Below are positions 16,053 through 24,057 of a DNA stretch of 64,000 nucleotides, piece after piece. A program made the translations under genes and the position numbers. The DNA is from Hymenobacter latericoloratus. GTDB lineage: Bacteria; Bacteroidota; Bacteroidia; Cytophagales; Hymenobacteraceae. The stretch lies in contig NZ_JACHNV010000006.1 in assembly GCF_014199535.1 (NCBI RefSeq), positions 1 to 64,000 of the forward strand, given 5' to 3'. How positions within the stretch are numbered: position 1 is the first letter of the stretch; each line of letters begins with the position of its first letter. The notes beneath the pieces are model-generated. The model was not told the DNA's origin. It was given only the letters and a program-made list of their open reading frames with translations, and did no database searches.

Positions 16053-18269
16053 TTAAGCTACTGGCAGCGTGATGACGAACTCCGTGCCCCGCCCTACCCC
16101 CGACTCCACCGTAATAGTGCCGCCGTGGCTTTTTATGATGTCGGAGCTGAGAGAAAGGCCCAGGCCGGTGCCCTCACCGGGAGGCTTGGTGGTGAAGAAA
16201 GCCTGAAAAACTCTGGCCTGCACCTCCGGCGTCATGCCGATGCCGTTGTCGCGCACCCGGAGTTCCACGGCACCCGGCCGAGCAGCGGTAGATACGTGCA
16301 CGGTGGGGACGTAGGCGGCATCGGCGGTGTGCTGGCGTTGCACCACGGCGTACAGAGCATTGGTAAACAGGTTCAGCATCACCCGGCCTATATCCGGAGC
16401 AACCACCGACACAAGGGGTAGTACAGGGTCTAGATGAGTTTCTATAGCTACCGCCTGCGTTTTTTCGCGCAGCTCTGGAGCCTGGCGGGCCAAGTATAGA
16501 TATTCCCGAATCAACTCGTTCAGGTCTGTTGGCTCCCGCTGCCCGGTACCAGCGCGGGAGTGTTCCAGCATGTCTTTGATGATGGCCGAGGCCCGGATAC
16601 CGTGCTGGCTGATTTCCTGCAGGTTCTGACGCAGGCCTACCAAAATCTCCTGCTCCAGCCCATTTTTTTGCTCAGGGTTGTGCATGGTGTCCACCATGGT
16701 GGTGCTTACCTCCGCAAACCGCTTCATGAAGTTGAGCGGGTTCTGCAGCTCGTGGGCAATACCAGCCGACACTTCGCCCACAAACGCCCACTTCTCCGAC
16801 TGCACCAACTGGTGCTGGGCGGTGCGCAGCTGGGCCAGCGTCTGCTTATTGACTTGCAGCTGCCGATACACGGCTACCCCCAGCCCCGATACCAGCAAAA
16901 TGGCCGCGGCCGCTACCCCCAGCAGCTGGTTGCGCTGCCGCAGACGCATGGCCTGCATTACTTTTTCCTGGCGCAGCCGAACGATTTGTGCGTTTTGAGC
17001 CTGCTCGGTGCGTTCCGCCTCGTACAGCGCCACCAGGTTGCTGCCCTGGGCCTCGTTGAGGGTATCCAGCAGGTTGAAGTAGGCGCGGGCGTAAACGCGC
17101 GTGGCCTCGGCGGCTCCCCGGGCATCTTGAAAGCGAATAATCTGTTTCAGGTACTTGAGCCGGAGCATCTGAAAATTGGCGGCAGTAGCTTTCTGGTAAG
17201 CCAGGCCCCAATGTTTGTCGGCCTGGGCGTCGTTGTGGCGGGCCGTGTAGTAGTGGGCCCAGGTGGCATCCAGCGCAAACTCGCCGGGGCGGGCCGTCAC
17301 GGGCATCCGCAGCGAATCGGCTAGGTGCTGAGCCCGCGTGAGCAGCGGTAGCGCCGCTTCGGACTGGTTGAGGGCCAGCAGCACCTGGCTTTTGAACACC
17401 AGGCCGTAGGCCCTGAACTGCGCTCCGTCCACGGAGTCGAGGCGGGCGGTTTCCAGCAGCAGGTTGGCGTAGCGCAGGGCCTCGGGGAGCTTGCCCTGCT
17501 GCAGACACAGCTTGCCCACCGCCTGCTGCCCAAAAAAGCGCTGCAGCCCATTGATGGCGTATTTCTGATTAAGCCCGGAGGCCTGCCTCAGGTAATGCAG
17601 GGCTTTCTGGGGGTTGCCCCACTCGGCGTAGGTAGTGCCGGCCACCATCAGCTCGTTGGCGTAGAGGCGGCGGTGGAACCCCTTGAACAGGTCGGCGGCG
17701 TGCAGGTAGTAGCTAATGGCCTGGTTGTAGTCGCCGCGGTGGCGGAAGGTGCCGCCCAGCACCAGGTAGCAGGCCGCCTGGTTTTCCAGGGCTCTCTCTA
17801 CCCGATACTGCATCAGCTTTCGCTGAAAGTAGGCCTGGCGCGCGGCAGTTTCGTGCATGGCGTTGTAGAGCGGGGCCAGGTCGATGAGCAGATGCGGCAC
17901 CGGGTGGCCGGCGGCATCAAACAGCTCGATGGCCTGATGCAGAGCACTCATCGCCAAGGGGTAACGGGTGGCGCTAACCCACAGCTGCACCCCGGCCTGT
18001 AGTTCCCGGTACGGCGCCTCATCCAGCTGCCGGGTGCGGGCATTCAGCTGAAACAGCGTATCCAGCAAGGGGAGTACTTGCGTGCGCCGGCGCGGCTCGG
18101 TTAGCTCCACTACGTCCAGCATGTGCCGGATGGTGCGCACGCGGGCCGTGTCGGTCGGCTGGTGGCGCAGCACAGCATTCAGCGAGTCATAATCGGCGGC
18201 CCAGTAGCGGTGCTGAGCCAGGATAGGCGTACCCAGCAGGGACAGCAGCACCGTAATAATCCACTTCAT
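16053..18269 (-). CDS. TPR-sensor hybrid-type histidine kinase (no receiver)
   Basis: The 738-aa protein has a signal peptide, a periplasmic tetratricopeptide-like helical region (about 30-430), one membrane segment (about 449-470), a short coiled coil, then a kinase core. The phosphoacceptor histidine is in AHELQNPLNF (about 506). The N box is MLNLFTNALYAV, G1 is VRDNGIGM and G2 is GEGTGLGLSLS. The kinase lacks a receiver domain and has no response-regulator neighbour, so it is an orphan kinase. The ATG at 18269 starts a normal signal peptide (MKWIITVLLSLLG). Confidence 0.9.
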   Translation of the reverse strand: MKWIITVLLSLLGTPILAQHRYWAADYDSLNAVLRHQPTDTARVRTIRHMLDVVELTEPRRRTQVLPLLDTLFQLNARTRQLDEAPYRELQAGVQLWVSATRYPLAMSALHQAIELFDAAGHPVPHLLIDLAPLYNAMHETAARQAYFQRKLMQYRVERALENQAACYLVLGGTFRHRGDYNQAISYYLHAADLFKGFHRRLYANELMVAGTTYAEWGNPQKALHYLRQASGLNQKYAINGLQRFFGQQAVGKLCLQQGKLPEALRYANLLLETARLDSVDGAQFRAYGLVFKSQVLLALNQSEAALPLLTRAQHLADSLRMPVTARPGEFALDATWAHYYTARHNDAQADKHWGLAYQKATAANFQMLRLKYLKQIIRFQDARGAAEATRVYARAYFNLLDTLNEAQGSNLVALYEAERTEQAQNAQIVRLRQEKVMQAMRLRQRNQLLGVAAAAILLVSGLGVAVYRQLQVNKQTLAQLRTAQHQLVQSEKWAFVGEVSAGIAHELQNPLNFMKRFAEVSTTMVDTMHNPEQKNGLEQEILVGLRQNLQEISQHGIRASAIIKDMLEHSRAGTGQREPTDLNELIREYLYLARQAPELREKTQAVAIETHLDPVLPLVSVVAPDIGRVMLNLFTNALYAVVQRQHTADAAYVPTVHVSTAARPGAVELRVRDNGIGMTPEVQARVFQAFFTTKPPGEGTGLGLSLSSDIIKSHGGTITVESGVGRGTEFVITLPVA

Positions 18270-18340
18270 AACCAGATAGAGCACACCCGGTGAGAAACTT
18301 CCCGGACTGTTCCGCTAAGGTGAGAAGAAAACCTTAAACT

Positions 18341-18775
18341 CTACTGCTCAGCGGGCAGCGTTGCGGGGGGCTCCACCACGGCCATCGTAGCCGTAGCCTT
18401 GGCAATCAGCTGGTCGTCGCACCACACCTCCGATTCGCAGAAGTGCAGGCGGCGCCCGGCTTTCAGCACCCAGCCCACGGCCCGCAGCTTTTGCCCCACC
18501 CCAGGACGCAGGTAGGTGGTTTTCAGCTCCACGGTTACTACCCCCGTACCATCGGGAACCAGCGTTACGGCGGCGAAGCCGGCTGCCAGGTCGGCCATGG
18601 TGGCCACCAGCCCGCCGTGGGCAAAGCCGCTGTGCTGCTGGTGCTGCCGCTGCAGGGTCAGCTCGGCTTCCACCCTACCCTCTGCAATGCGGGTAAGGTC
18701 GGCCCCAATGTGGTGCATAAAGTGCTGGCGGGTAAGCTTGCGGCGGATGCGGGTTTCGAGCGATTCAGTTGTCAT
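18341..18775 (-). CDS. PaaI-family hotdog thioesterase
   Basis: The 144-aa protein is a single hotdog fold. The motif SGFAHGGLVATMADLAAGFA (about 51-70) is the PaaI/YbdB-type active-site loop, and TVELKTTYLRPG follows. It would hydrolyse acyl-CoA thioesters in the cytoplasm; the substrate is not predictable. Much longer open reading upstream overlaps the DUF4126 gene antisense and is not family-like, so the ATG at 18775 is used. A -7-like box seven bases upstream suggests a near-leaderless mRNA. Confidence 0.87.
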   Translation of the reverse strand: MTTESLETRIRRKLTRQHFMHHIGADLTRIAEGRVEAELTLQRQHQQHSGFAHGGLVATMADLAAGFAAVTLVPDGTGVVTVELKTTYLRPGVGQKLRAVGWVLKAGRRLHFCESEVWCDDQLIAKATATMAVVEPPATLPAEQ

Positions 18776-18782
18776 AGAGCCG

Positions 18783-18790
18783 CAAAGGTT
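18783..18790 (-). promoter_or_regulatory. -7-like box AACCTTTG for the thioesterase gene
   Basis: One mismatch to TAnnTTTG on the minus strand, ending seven bases before the ATG. A TATCTTTT box facing the other way at 18794 could serve the divergent DUF4126 gene. Confidence 0.4.
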
Positions 18791-18856
18791 GCGTATCTTT
18801 TGGAAGTTTGGCGGGAGGCCGCCGGCCACAGCGCTTTTCTTCTTCACTGATTGACC

Positions 18857-19465
18857 ATGGAACATCTGGACTACCTCCTGAGTGGGGCCCTGGGCCTGGC
18901 GCTGGCGGCCTGCAGCGGCTTTCGGGTGTTTGTGCCGCTGCTGGCCGCTGCTCTGGCGTACCGAACGGGCTACCTGACCCCGGCCGCCGGCTTTGCCTGG
19001 CTGGGCAGCTGGCCCGCCGTGGCCGTGCTGGGCACGGCCACGGTAGCCGAGATTCTGGGCTACTACGTTCCCGTGGTTGATAACCTGCTGGACACCATCA
19101 CGGGCCCGGCGGCGTTTATTGCCGGCACTATTCTCATGACTTCGGCCCTGCCCGACATGCCCCCGATGCTGCGCTGGGGCCTGGGGGTGCTGGCCGGAGG
19201 CGGGGCCGCTGGCATTATCCAAACGGGCACCTCGCTGCTGCGGGCCGGCTCTACGGTTACCACGGCCGGGCTGGGTAACCCGGTGTTGGCTACCCTGGAA
19301 AACCTGCTGGCCCTGGTGGGCACGGTACTGGGGCTGCTGCTGCCGCTGCTGACGGCGGGGCTGGCCCTGGCCGGCGTGGTGTGGGTACTGGTGCGGCTGC
19401 GGCACTGGCGGCAGCGCCGGGCAGCGCGCCGGGCCGGCCTCATGGCTCAGGCCGACGGCCGGTAG
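18857..19465 (+). CDS. DUF4126 membrane protein
   Basis: This 202-aa protein has five or six hydrophobic segments, a glycine-rich middle (LAGGGAAGIIQTGTSLLRAG) and an arginine-rich C-terminus. It matches the DUF4126 pattern with ACSGFRVFVPLL near the start and YYVPVVDNLLDTITGPAAF. It is probably in the inner membrane; function is unknown. It is divergent from the thioesterase gene. Confidence 0.8.
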   Translation: MEHLDYLLSGALGLALAACSGFRVFVPLLAAALAYRTGYLTPAAGFAWLGSWPAVAVLGTATVAEILGYYVPVVDNLLDTITGPAAFIAGTILMTSALPDMPPMLRWGLGVLAGGGAAGIIQTGTSLLRAGSTVTTAGLGNPVLATLENLLALVGTVLGLLLPLLTAGLALAGVVWVLVRLRHWRQRRAARRAGLMAQADGR

Positions 19466-19560
19466 AAAAGCACTTTGGCCGCCGCAGGTCAGCCGCTCCA
19501 CCGGCTTTCTTCGTAAGCTTGCGTTTTCGCGCCTTGCATGGCCGAACGCTGAGCTTCTTT

Positions 19561-20070
19561 ATGACTGACTTTACTGCTGGTAATACTCCTGCCTCCCTGC
19601 TGGAGGCGTACGCCGGGGTGGCCCGAGTGCGGGTGTGCGGCCTGCTGGTCCGGAACGATACCCTGCTGCTGACGGCCCACCGCGGGCTGCTGCCCAACCA
19701 ATTGCCCTTCTGGTCGCCGCCCGGCGGCGGGTGGCAGTTTGGCGAGACGCTGCGCCAGGGGCTGGAACGGGAATTTGCCGAGGAAACCGGCCTGGCGGTA
19801 AGCGTAGGACGTTTTCTGCACCTGCACGAGTTTCGGGGCCCCGGCCTGCAGGCCCTGGAGCTGTTCTTTGAGGTGCGCCCCCTCGACCCCAGTGCTACCC
19901 CCCGCCTCGGCCTCGACCCGGAGCACGCCCCCGATGCCCAGCTGCTCACGCAACTGGCCTTTATGACGCCGCGCCAGCTGGGCCTGCTGCTGCCCTCCCA
20001 GGTGCACCCGGTGCTGCGCGACATCATCAGCCCCGATGATGTTTTTATTCCGCAGGTGCGCTTTCAGTAA
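19561..20070 (+). CDS. Nudix hydrolase
   Basis: The 169-aa product carries a complete Nudix box, GGGWQFGETLRQGLEREFAEETGL, split here as GGGWQFGETLRQGLEREF plus AEETGL (about 58-81). It would hydrolyse a nucleoside-diphosphate-linked substrate that cannot be named from sequence. The ATG at 19561 is in a good context for the family N-terminus (VRVCGLLVRNDTLLLTAHR). A second, unrelated Nudix gene lies at 22201-22902. Confidence 0.88.
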   Translation: MTDFTAGNTPASLLEAYAGVARVRVCGLLVRNDTLLLTAHRGLLPNQLPFWSPPGGGWQFGETLRQGLEREFAEETGLAVSVGRFLHLHEFRGPGLQALELFFEVRPLDPSATPRLGLDPEHAPDAQLLTQLAFMTPRQLGLLLPSQVHPVLRDIISPDDVFIPQVRFQ

Positions 20071-20147
20071 GGCCCGCGCCGGCTGGGCTGGTGAAGGGGA
20101 TTTGGCGGCCATTTATCTGGCTGCTGCCGCGCCGCCGCGGCAGGGCT

Positions 20148-20177
20148 TTTGAGTCGGGCGGCGCCTGCGTACCTTTA
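20148..20177 (+). promoter_or_regulatory. Canonical promoter upstream of the DUF3822 gene
   Basis: TTTG at 20148-20151 and TACCTTTA at 20170-20177 are separated by 18 bp, close to the Bacteroidota consensus TTTG-N19-TAnnTTTG. A leader of about 45 nt precedes the ATG at 20229. Confidence 0.65.
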
Positions 20178-20228
20178 GCGGGCTTTTGCTTCTGTTTCTC
20201 GTTTGTGTTTACTTTTTCCGCTACGCCT

Positions 20229-21107
20229 ATGTCCGCTTCCGTCCTGACGCCTGCCCCGGCCGCCCTGCAGCGCCTGCACGACGAAACGCTGGACCTGGAC
20301 AACCCTTCCGCCTACAACCTGTACCTGACGGCCGGGCCGGCTGGCTTGCGCATAGGCGTGGCCGATGTGCGCCGCAATAAGTTTGTGGCCCTGGAAGATT
20401 ACGCGGCCCCCGATGCGGCTACCCCGCTGGCCGCGCAGCTGCAGGCCCTCGCCGCCGAACACGAGCTGCTGGGCCGCACCGGCTGGAACCGGGTGCGCCT
20501 GGCCGTTCAGAACCGCCACTTTACCTTGCTGCCCGCGTCCCTGTTTCGGGCCGGCGACGAGGCCACCTACCTGCGGCTGCATCACAACACGGATGCGCAG
20601 CGGGAGCAGGTACTGCACTACACCCACCCGGGCCTGGAAATCACCAACATCTTTGCCGCCGAGCGGACCCTGGCCGAGTGGTTTCAGGCTACTTACCCAG
20701 AGGGCCGGCTGCTGCACCACACCAGCGCCCTGCTGGAAGGCATTGCCCATCAGAACGAGCAGGGCAGTTCCCGCCGCATCTACCTGAGCATCAGTTACCA
20801 GGAAGTTACCCTGCTGGCCATGCGCGACAAGCAGCCGGAGTTCTGCAATGTGTTTCCGTTCAGCACCCCTGAGGACCTGATCTACTACACTATTCTGGTG
20901 ATGCAGGAGCTGCAGCTCAACCCCGACCAGGACGTGGTAACCGTGTGGGGCGACCTGACCCACGACTCGGAGCTGTTTACCATTCTGCGCAAGTACATCC
21001 GCAACATCCGGTTCGGGAACCGCCCCTACGACCTGGGCTACAGCTACCGCCTCAACGACGTGTTCGAGTACCGCTACTTCGAGCTGTACGCCCTGCACTT
21101 GTGCTAA
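20229..21107 (+). CDS. DUF3822 protein
   Basis: The 292-aa product matches DUF3822, an actin-like-fold family of Bacteroidota commonly encoded just before coaD, as here. Visible features are the N-terminal strand-rich segment (YNLYLTAGPAGLRIGVADVR), TLLPASLFRAGDEATYL in the middle and the C-terminal GDLTHDSELFTILRKYIRNI. Function is unknown. The ATG at 20229 is set by the promoter at 20148-20177; open reading upstream includes the promoter and is not coding. Confidence 0.82.
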   Translation: MSASVLTPAPAALQRLHDETLDLDNPSAYNLYLTAGPAGLRIGVADVRRNKFVALEDYAAPDAATPLAAQLQALAAEHELLGRTGWNRVRLAVQNRHFTLLPASLFRAGDEATYLRLHHNTDAQREQVLHYTHPGLEITNIFAAERTLAEWFQATYPEGRLLHHTSALLEGIAHQNEQGSSRRIYLSISYQEVTLLAMRDKQPEFCNVFPFSTPEDLIYYTILVMQELQLNPDQDVVTVWGDLTHDSELFTILRKYIRNIRFGNRPYDLGYSYRLNDVFEYRYFELYALHLC

Positions 21108-21184
21108 GCAGTGCGGATTGCGGCTGAGTTGGTTGTTCAGCCAGCGCCTCGGGCCACAATTACTTCAGTAGAACGTCAGACCTC

Positions 21185-21192
21185 CATCTTTG
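21185..21192 (+). promoter_or_regulatory. -7-like box CATCTTTG upstream of coaD
   Basis: One mismatch to TAnnTTTG, 25 bp before the coaD ATG. A weak TTAC at about 21159 could be the -33 element. Confidence 0.4.
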
Positions 21193-21217
21193 CCCCGCTC
21201 AATTTTCCCGCTGCGTT

Positions 21218-21682
21218 ATGCGAATTGCTTTGTTTCCCGGCTCTTTTGATCCGTTTACCAATGGTCACCTGGATGTGGTGCGGCGCGGCGCGGCCCTGTT
21301 CGATGAGGTCATCATTGCCATCGGCAACAACAGCAGCAAGCAGCGCTACCTGCCGGTAGAGCAAATGACGGAGATGATTCAGGCTGTTTTTCACGACGAG
21401 CCGCGGGTATCCGTGCGGGCGTACAAGGGCCTGACGGCTGACTTTGCCCGGGAAGTAGGCGCGCGGTTTCTGCTGCGGGGCCTGCGCAACACCACCGACT
21501 TCGAGTACGAAAACACCATTGCCCAGGCCAACCGCCACGTAAACCCGGAGCTGGAAACCGTGTTTCTGATTACCTCGCCGGCGCTGGCTGCCATTAGCAG
21601 CACCATTATCCGCGAAATTCACCGTTTCGGGGGCAATGTGAACGATTTCGTGCCCTTCCGGCTGCCTGCTCCGGCCGTGTAA
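21218..21682 (+). CDS. coaD: Phosphopantetheine adenylyltransferase
   Basis: CoaD transfers AMP from ATP to 4'-phosphopantetheine, the penultimate step of coenzyme A synthesis. The 154-aa length is normal. The nucleotidyltransferase motif FPGSFDPFTNGHLDVV (6-21, with TxxH-like TNGH) is intact, as are LLRGLRNTTDFEYE and the C-terminal ISSTIIREI. It follows the DUF3822 gene with a 110-bp gap. Confidence 0.96.
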   Translation: MRIALFPGSFDPFTNGHLDVVRRGAALFDEVIIAIGNNSSKQRYLPVEQMTEMIQAVFHDEPRVSVRAYKGLTADFAREVGARFLLRGLRNTTDFEYENTIAQANRHVNPELETVFLITSPALAAISSTIIREIHRFGGNVNDFVPFRLPAPAV

Positions 21683-21704
21683 GCGGGTTGCAGGCTATAA
21701 GCCG

Positions 21705-22178
21705 TTACTTCCGGGCAAGTACGCGCATCCCAATGATTTCCCGGTTGTTGCTGGGGCTGATAACCGGCAGGACCATGTACTGCGTGGCCGTCAGGCTAAG
21801 ATTGCCTTTCTGCAGAATCTCGTCCTCATCCGTGCCAACCAGCACCAGGTCGCGGACTTTGCGGGTGCGGGCGTTAAAGGTTGCTACCACGGTCACCCCG
21901 TTGTGCTCAAAGGTATTAATCCAGTCTTCGCCTTTGGTTGCCTTCATCTGCTCCGCCGTAGGCTCGGCTCCTACTTTTTGGTCGCGGGCCTCGCGTGGGG
22001 GGCCCAGCGCCCGGCGTACCTGGTCAATGTTGCGCCCTACCAGGGTCGGCACGTCGAGGGCAACGGCGGGGGCCGCCGCGTCCGTGGCTGGCGTCCGTGA
22101 TTCCGACGCCGTTTGGGCACCCGTGCAGGCCCCAACTCCCAACAGCAACAGCAAGGGCAGAGAACGGAAAAATGACAT
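21705..22178 (-). CDS. Small lipoprotein with BamE-like segment
   Basis: The 157-aa product has a lipoprotein signal with lipobox GVGAC (Cys about 18) and an Ala/Thr-rich linker. A segment VPTLVGRNIDQVRRALGPP recalls the start of SmpA/BamE-like folds; the rest is unassigned. It is probably envelope-anchored. The ATG at 22178 fits the signal peptide; upstream in-frame codons do not. It is 22 bp downstream of the Nudix gene on the same strand, so the two are probably cotranscribed. Confidence 0.7.
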   Translation of the reverse strand: MSFFRSLPLLLLLGVGACTGAQTASESRTPATDAAAPAVALDVPTLVGRNIDQVRRALGPPREARDQKVGAEPTAEQMKATKGEDWINTFEHNGVTVVATFNARTRKVRDLVLVGTDEDEILQKGNLSLTATQYMVLPVISPSNNREIIGMRVLARK

Positions 22179-22200
22179 ATACACGAGCAGATTCAGTGAT

Positions 22201-22902
22201 TTACTTAGCTGATTCCTGGTCAGCGGGGGTCTGGCCGGCGGTTTCACTCAGGTAATGCCGCACCACCAGGGCAATGCTGGCGTAAGACTCCTGGAGTACC
22301 CCCAGCGCCTCCTGGGGCGTCATCCAGCGCACTTCCTCAATGTACTCTTCGGCCTGGGGCTTCATAAGCGAGTCATCGAGGCAGCGCATAATGTACCAGT
22401 TCGTTTTTTTCAGAATTTTGTTGCCATTGTAGGCATAGGAGTGCCAGGTGCTGGGAAGTTTCTCTCCTATTTCCACTTTGATGTTGCACTCCTCTTCTAC
22501 TTCCCGCAGAGCCCCCAGCATGGGGTCCTCTTCTTTTTTCAGCTTGCCTTTAGGCAAGTCCCACTTACCCAACCGGTAGATCATCAGAATCTTACCTTCC
22601 TGCACCACCAGCCCACCGGCGGCTTTCACAATCTTGAACTGGTCTTTCAGGTGCAGAATCAGGCGCTTCTTTTTGCGGGCCAGCAGCGTCAGGGAACTCA
22701 GCTTCTTGAGCTTTTTAACTTCCATCAGGCGCAGCAGCCGGTCCACGAACACGTCCGTCACGTCGCGCACCAGCACGTCGCCTACCAGATCTTTGGAGAT
22801 GAACTCATCCTCCGGGTTCAGAATCAGGTCGTACTTGTGCTTGTATATCTTCTCGCTGTTCTTCTTGATAATCAGCGGAATATCGTTGATGAAAACGTTC
22901 AT
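22201..22902 (-). CDS. Nudix hydrolase with N-terminal extension
   Basis: The 233-aa product has a lysine-rich N-terminal region of about 90 residues and then a Nudix domain. The box reads GKLKKEEDPMLGALREVEEE followed by CNI (about 122-144). The flanking WDLPKGK and WHSYAYNGNK segments are typical of Bacteroidota members. The substrate is unknown. It is divergent from the metallophosphoesterase gene; the intergenic region carries mirrored repeats. The ATG at 22902 was preferred to one 19 codons upstream. Confidence 0.85.
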   Translation of the reverse strand: MNVFINDIPLIIKKNSEKIYKHKYDLILNPEDEFISKDLVGDVLVRDVTDVFVDRLLRLMEVKKLKKLSSLTLLARKKKRLILHLKDQFKIVKAAGGLVVQEGKILMIYRLGKWDLPKGKLKKEEDPMLGALREVEEECNIKVEIGEKLPSTWHSYAYNGNKILKKTNWYIMRCLDDSLMKPQAEEYIEEVRWMTPQEALGVLQESYASIALVVRHYLSETAGQTPADQESAK

Positions 22903-23053
22903 CGCGGGGTAATCTGGAGAGGGGCAGAAAGGGGACTCAGGCGGGGTGCTGCAAAACACAGCATATTTCCCCGGAAACGAAAGCCCCGGGGGTCGGGCAA
23001 GATACGGGATGTCTGCGGTTGTGTTGTACAGGGGTAGCAGGTAGTTGGAGTAT

Positions 23054-23161
23054 GGAGGAAAGATAGATGGATAATAGAGGAGGATGGAAGCACAAGAAAC
23101 TGGAAGTGTCCTTCCTCTACTGTCGATAATCCCTCATCCTTTATCCATCTATCTTTCCTCC
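23054..23161. repeat. Mirrored 21-bp repeats between divergent genes
   Basis: Arms 23054-23074 and 23141-23161 are perfect reverse complements, separated by 66 bp with partial further pairing. Each arm, read outward toward its own gene, contains TATCTTTC, close to the -7 consensus TAnnTTTG. The repeat therefore puts nearly identical promoter-like sequences in front of both the Nudix gene (minus) and the phosphoesterase gene (plus). Confidence 0.8.
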
Positions 23162-23164
23162 TCC

Positions 23165-23172
23165 TACCTTCG
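23165..23172 (+). promoter_or_regulatory. -7-like box TACCTTCG directly before the phosphoesterase ATG
   Basis: One mismatch to TAnnTTTG, four bases before the ATG at 23177. If used, the mRNA would have no leader. Confidence 0.4.
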
Positions 23173-23176
23173 CTTC

Positions 23177-23671
23177 ATGAAGAAAATTGGTTTGCTTTCT
23201 GACACGCACAGCTACCTCGACGACCGAATTTTGCACCATTTGCGCGGTTGCGATGAAATCTGGCACGCTGGCGACTTTGGCACGGCGGAGGTGGCGGAAA
23301 CCCTGGTTGCTCTGGCTCCCCTGCGCGGCGTGTATGGCAACATTGATGGGCAGGACGTGCGCCGCACTCAGCCCTTGGTGCAAAACTTCGCTATAGAAGG
23401 CCTGCGGGTGCTAATAACCCACATTGGCGGCTACCCCGGCCACTACAGTCCGGCTGGCCGCACGCTGGTGCAGCAGGAGCGCCCCGGCCTGTTCATTAGC
23501 GGCCACTCCCACATTCTCAAAGTGATGCCCGACCCCAAACTGGGCCTGCTCCACCTCAACCCCGGCGCGGCCGGCCGCCACGGTTTCCATAAAGTGCGCA
23601 CCCTGCTGCGGTTTGAGGTAGCCGCGGGCAAAGTGCAGCAGTTGCAGGTAATTGAGCTAGGCCCGAAGTAA
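23177..23671 (+). CDS. YfcE/MJ0936-type metallophosphoesterase
   Basis: This 164-aa calcineurin-like phosphoesterase has LLSDTHSYLDD (6-16), HAGDFG (about 30-35), GNIDGQDVR (about 54-62) and the final ISGHSHILK (about 114-122), the full set of dimetal ligands for this family. Family members hydrolyse phosphodiesters; the substrate is unknown. The start MKKIGLLSDTH is typical and fixes the ATG. Confidence 0.9.
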   Translation: MKKIGLLSDTHSYLDDRILHHLRGCDEIWHAGDFGTAEVAETLVALAPLRGVYGNIDGQDVRRTQPLVQNFAIEGLRVLITHIGGYPGHYSPAGRTLVQQERPGLFISGHSHILKVMPDPKLGLLHLNPGAAGRHGFHKVRTLLRFEVAAGKVQQLQVIELGPK

Positions 23672-23787
23672 AACGCGGTGCCTTGAACTAAAAAAGCGCC
23701 TCTCCCCGCAGGAAAAGACGCTTTAGAATATTCTGGTTGGTACCCACCGACACCGGGGTAGGTGCACCAGACGCGAAAGGCAGCTGA

Positions 23788-23958
23788 CTAAGCGGCGGTT
23801 TCGGTCGTGGCTTCGCTCTTGGTGAAGCGGGCTTTCAGCTCGTCGAGGTCCACGTTTTTCAGAACGGGGGTGAGGAGCAGTTGCTTGATAACGCGCTGCT
23901 TGTTGTTGGCGCGGGCAATGTTCTTGCGGTGCTTCCGCTTCAGACGGGTAACGCTCAT
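23788..23958 (-). CDS. Small basic conserved-type protein (56 aa)
   Basis: A 56-aa reading frame starts MSVTRLKRKHRKNIARANNK and ends in an acidic/Thr-rich tail. The N-terminal half is strongly basic, as in small RNA-binding or ribosome-associated proteins. I do not recognise the family. Support comes from a canonical minus-strand -7 box at 23997-24004 and normal codon use (C/G third positions). Downstream on the minus strand a weak stem (AAAGCG...CGCTTT, about 23692-23724) could end transcription. Confidence 0.7.
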   Translation of the reverse strand: MSVTRLKRKHRKNIARANNKQRVIKQLLLTPVLKNVDLDELKARFTKSEATTETAA

Positions 23959-23996
23959 TTTTTCCGGGTCGGTTTAGTCTTTCAGTAAATGAGGGG

Positions 23997-24004
23997 CAAA
24001 AGTA
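23997..24004 (-). promoter_or_regulatory. -7 box TACTTTTG for the small basic protein
   Basis: Exact TAnnTTTG on the minus strand, 38 bp before the ATG at 23958. It lies back to back with the plus-strand box at 24010-24017. Confidence 0.5.
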
Positions 24005-24009
24005 ACGAC

Positions 24010-24017
24010 TAAATTTG
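24010..24017 (+). promoter_or_regulatory. -7 box TAAATTTG for the threonine aldolase gene
   Basis: Exact TAnnTTTG match, 40 bp before the ATG at 24058. No convincing -33 element. Confidence 0.5.
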
Positions 24018-24057
24018 AAACCGGGAAACCTTTCCCGCTTTTCCCTTCCATAACCCC

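Noticed and set aside
18776..19501. Long minus-strand extension of the thioesterase frame
   Set aside because: It is antisense to the well-supported DUF4126 gene and is Gln/Arg/Gly-rich like a shadow frame.
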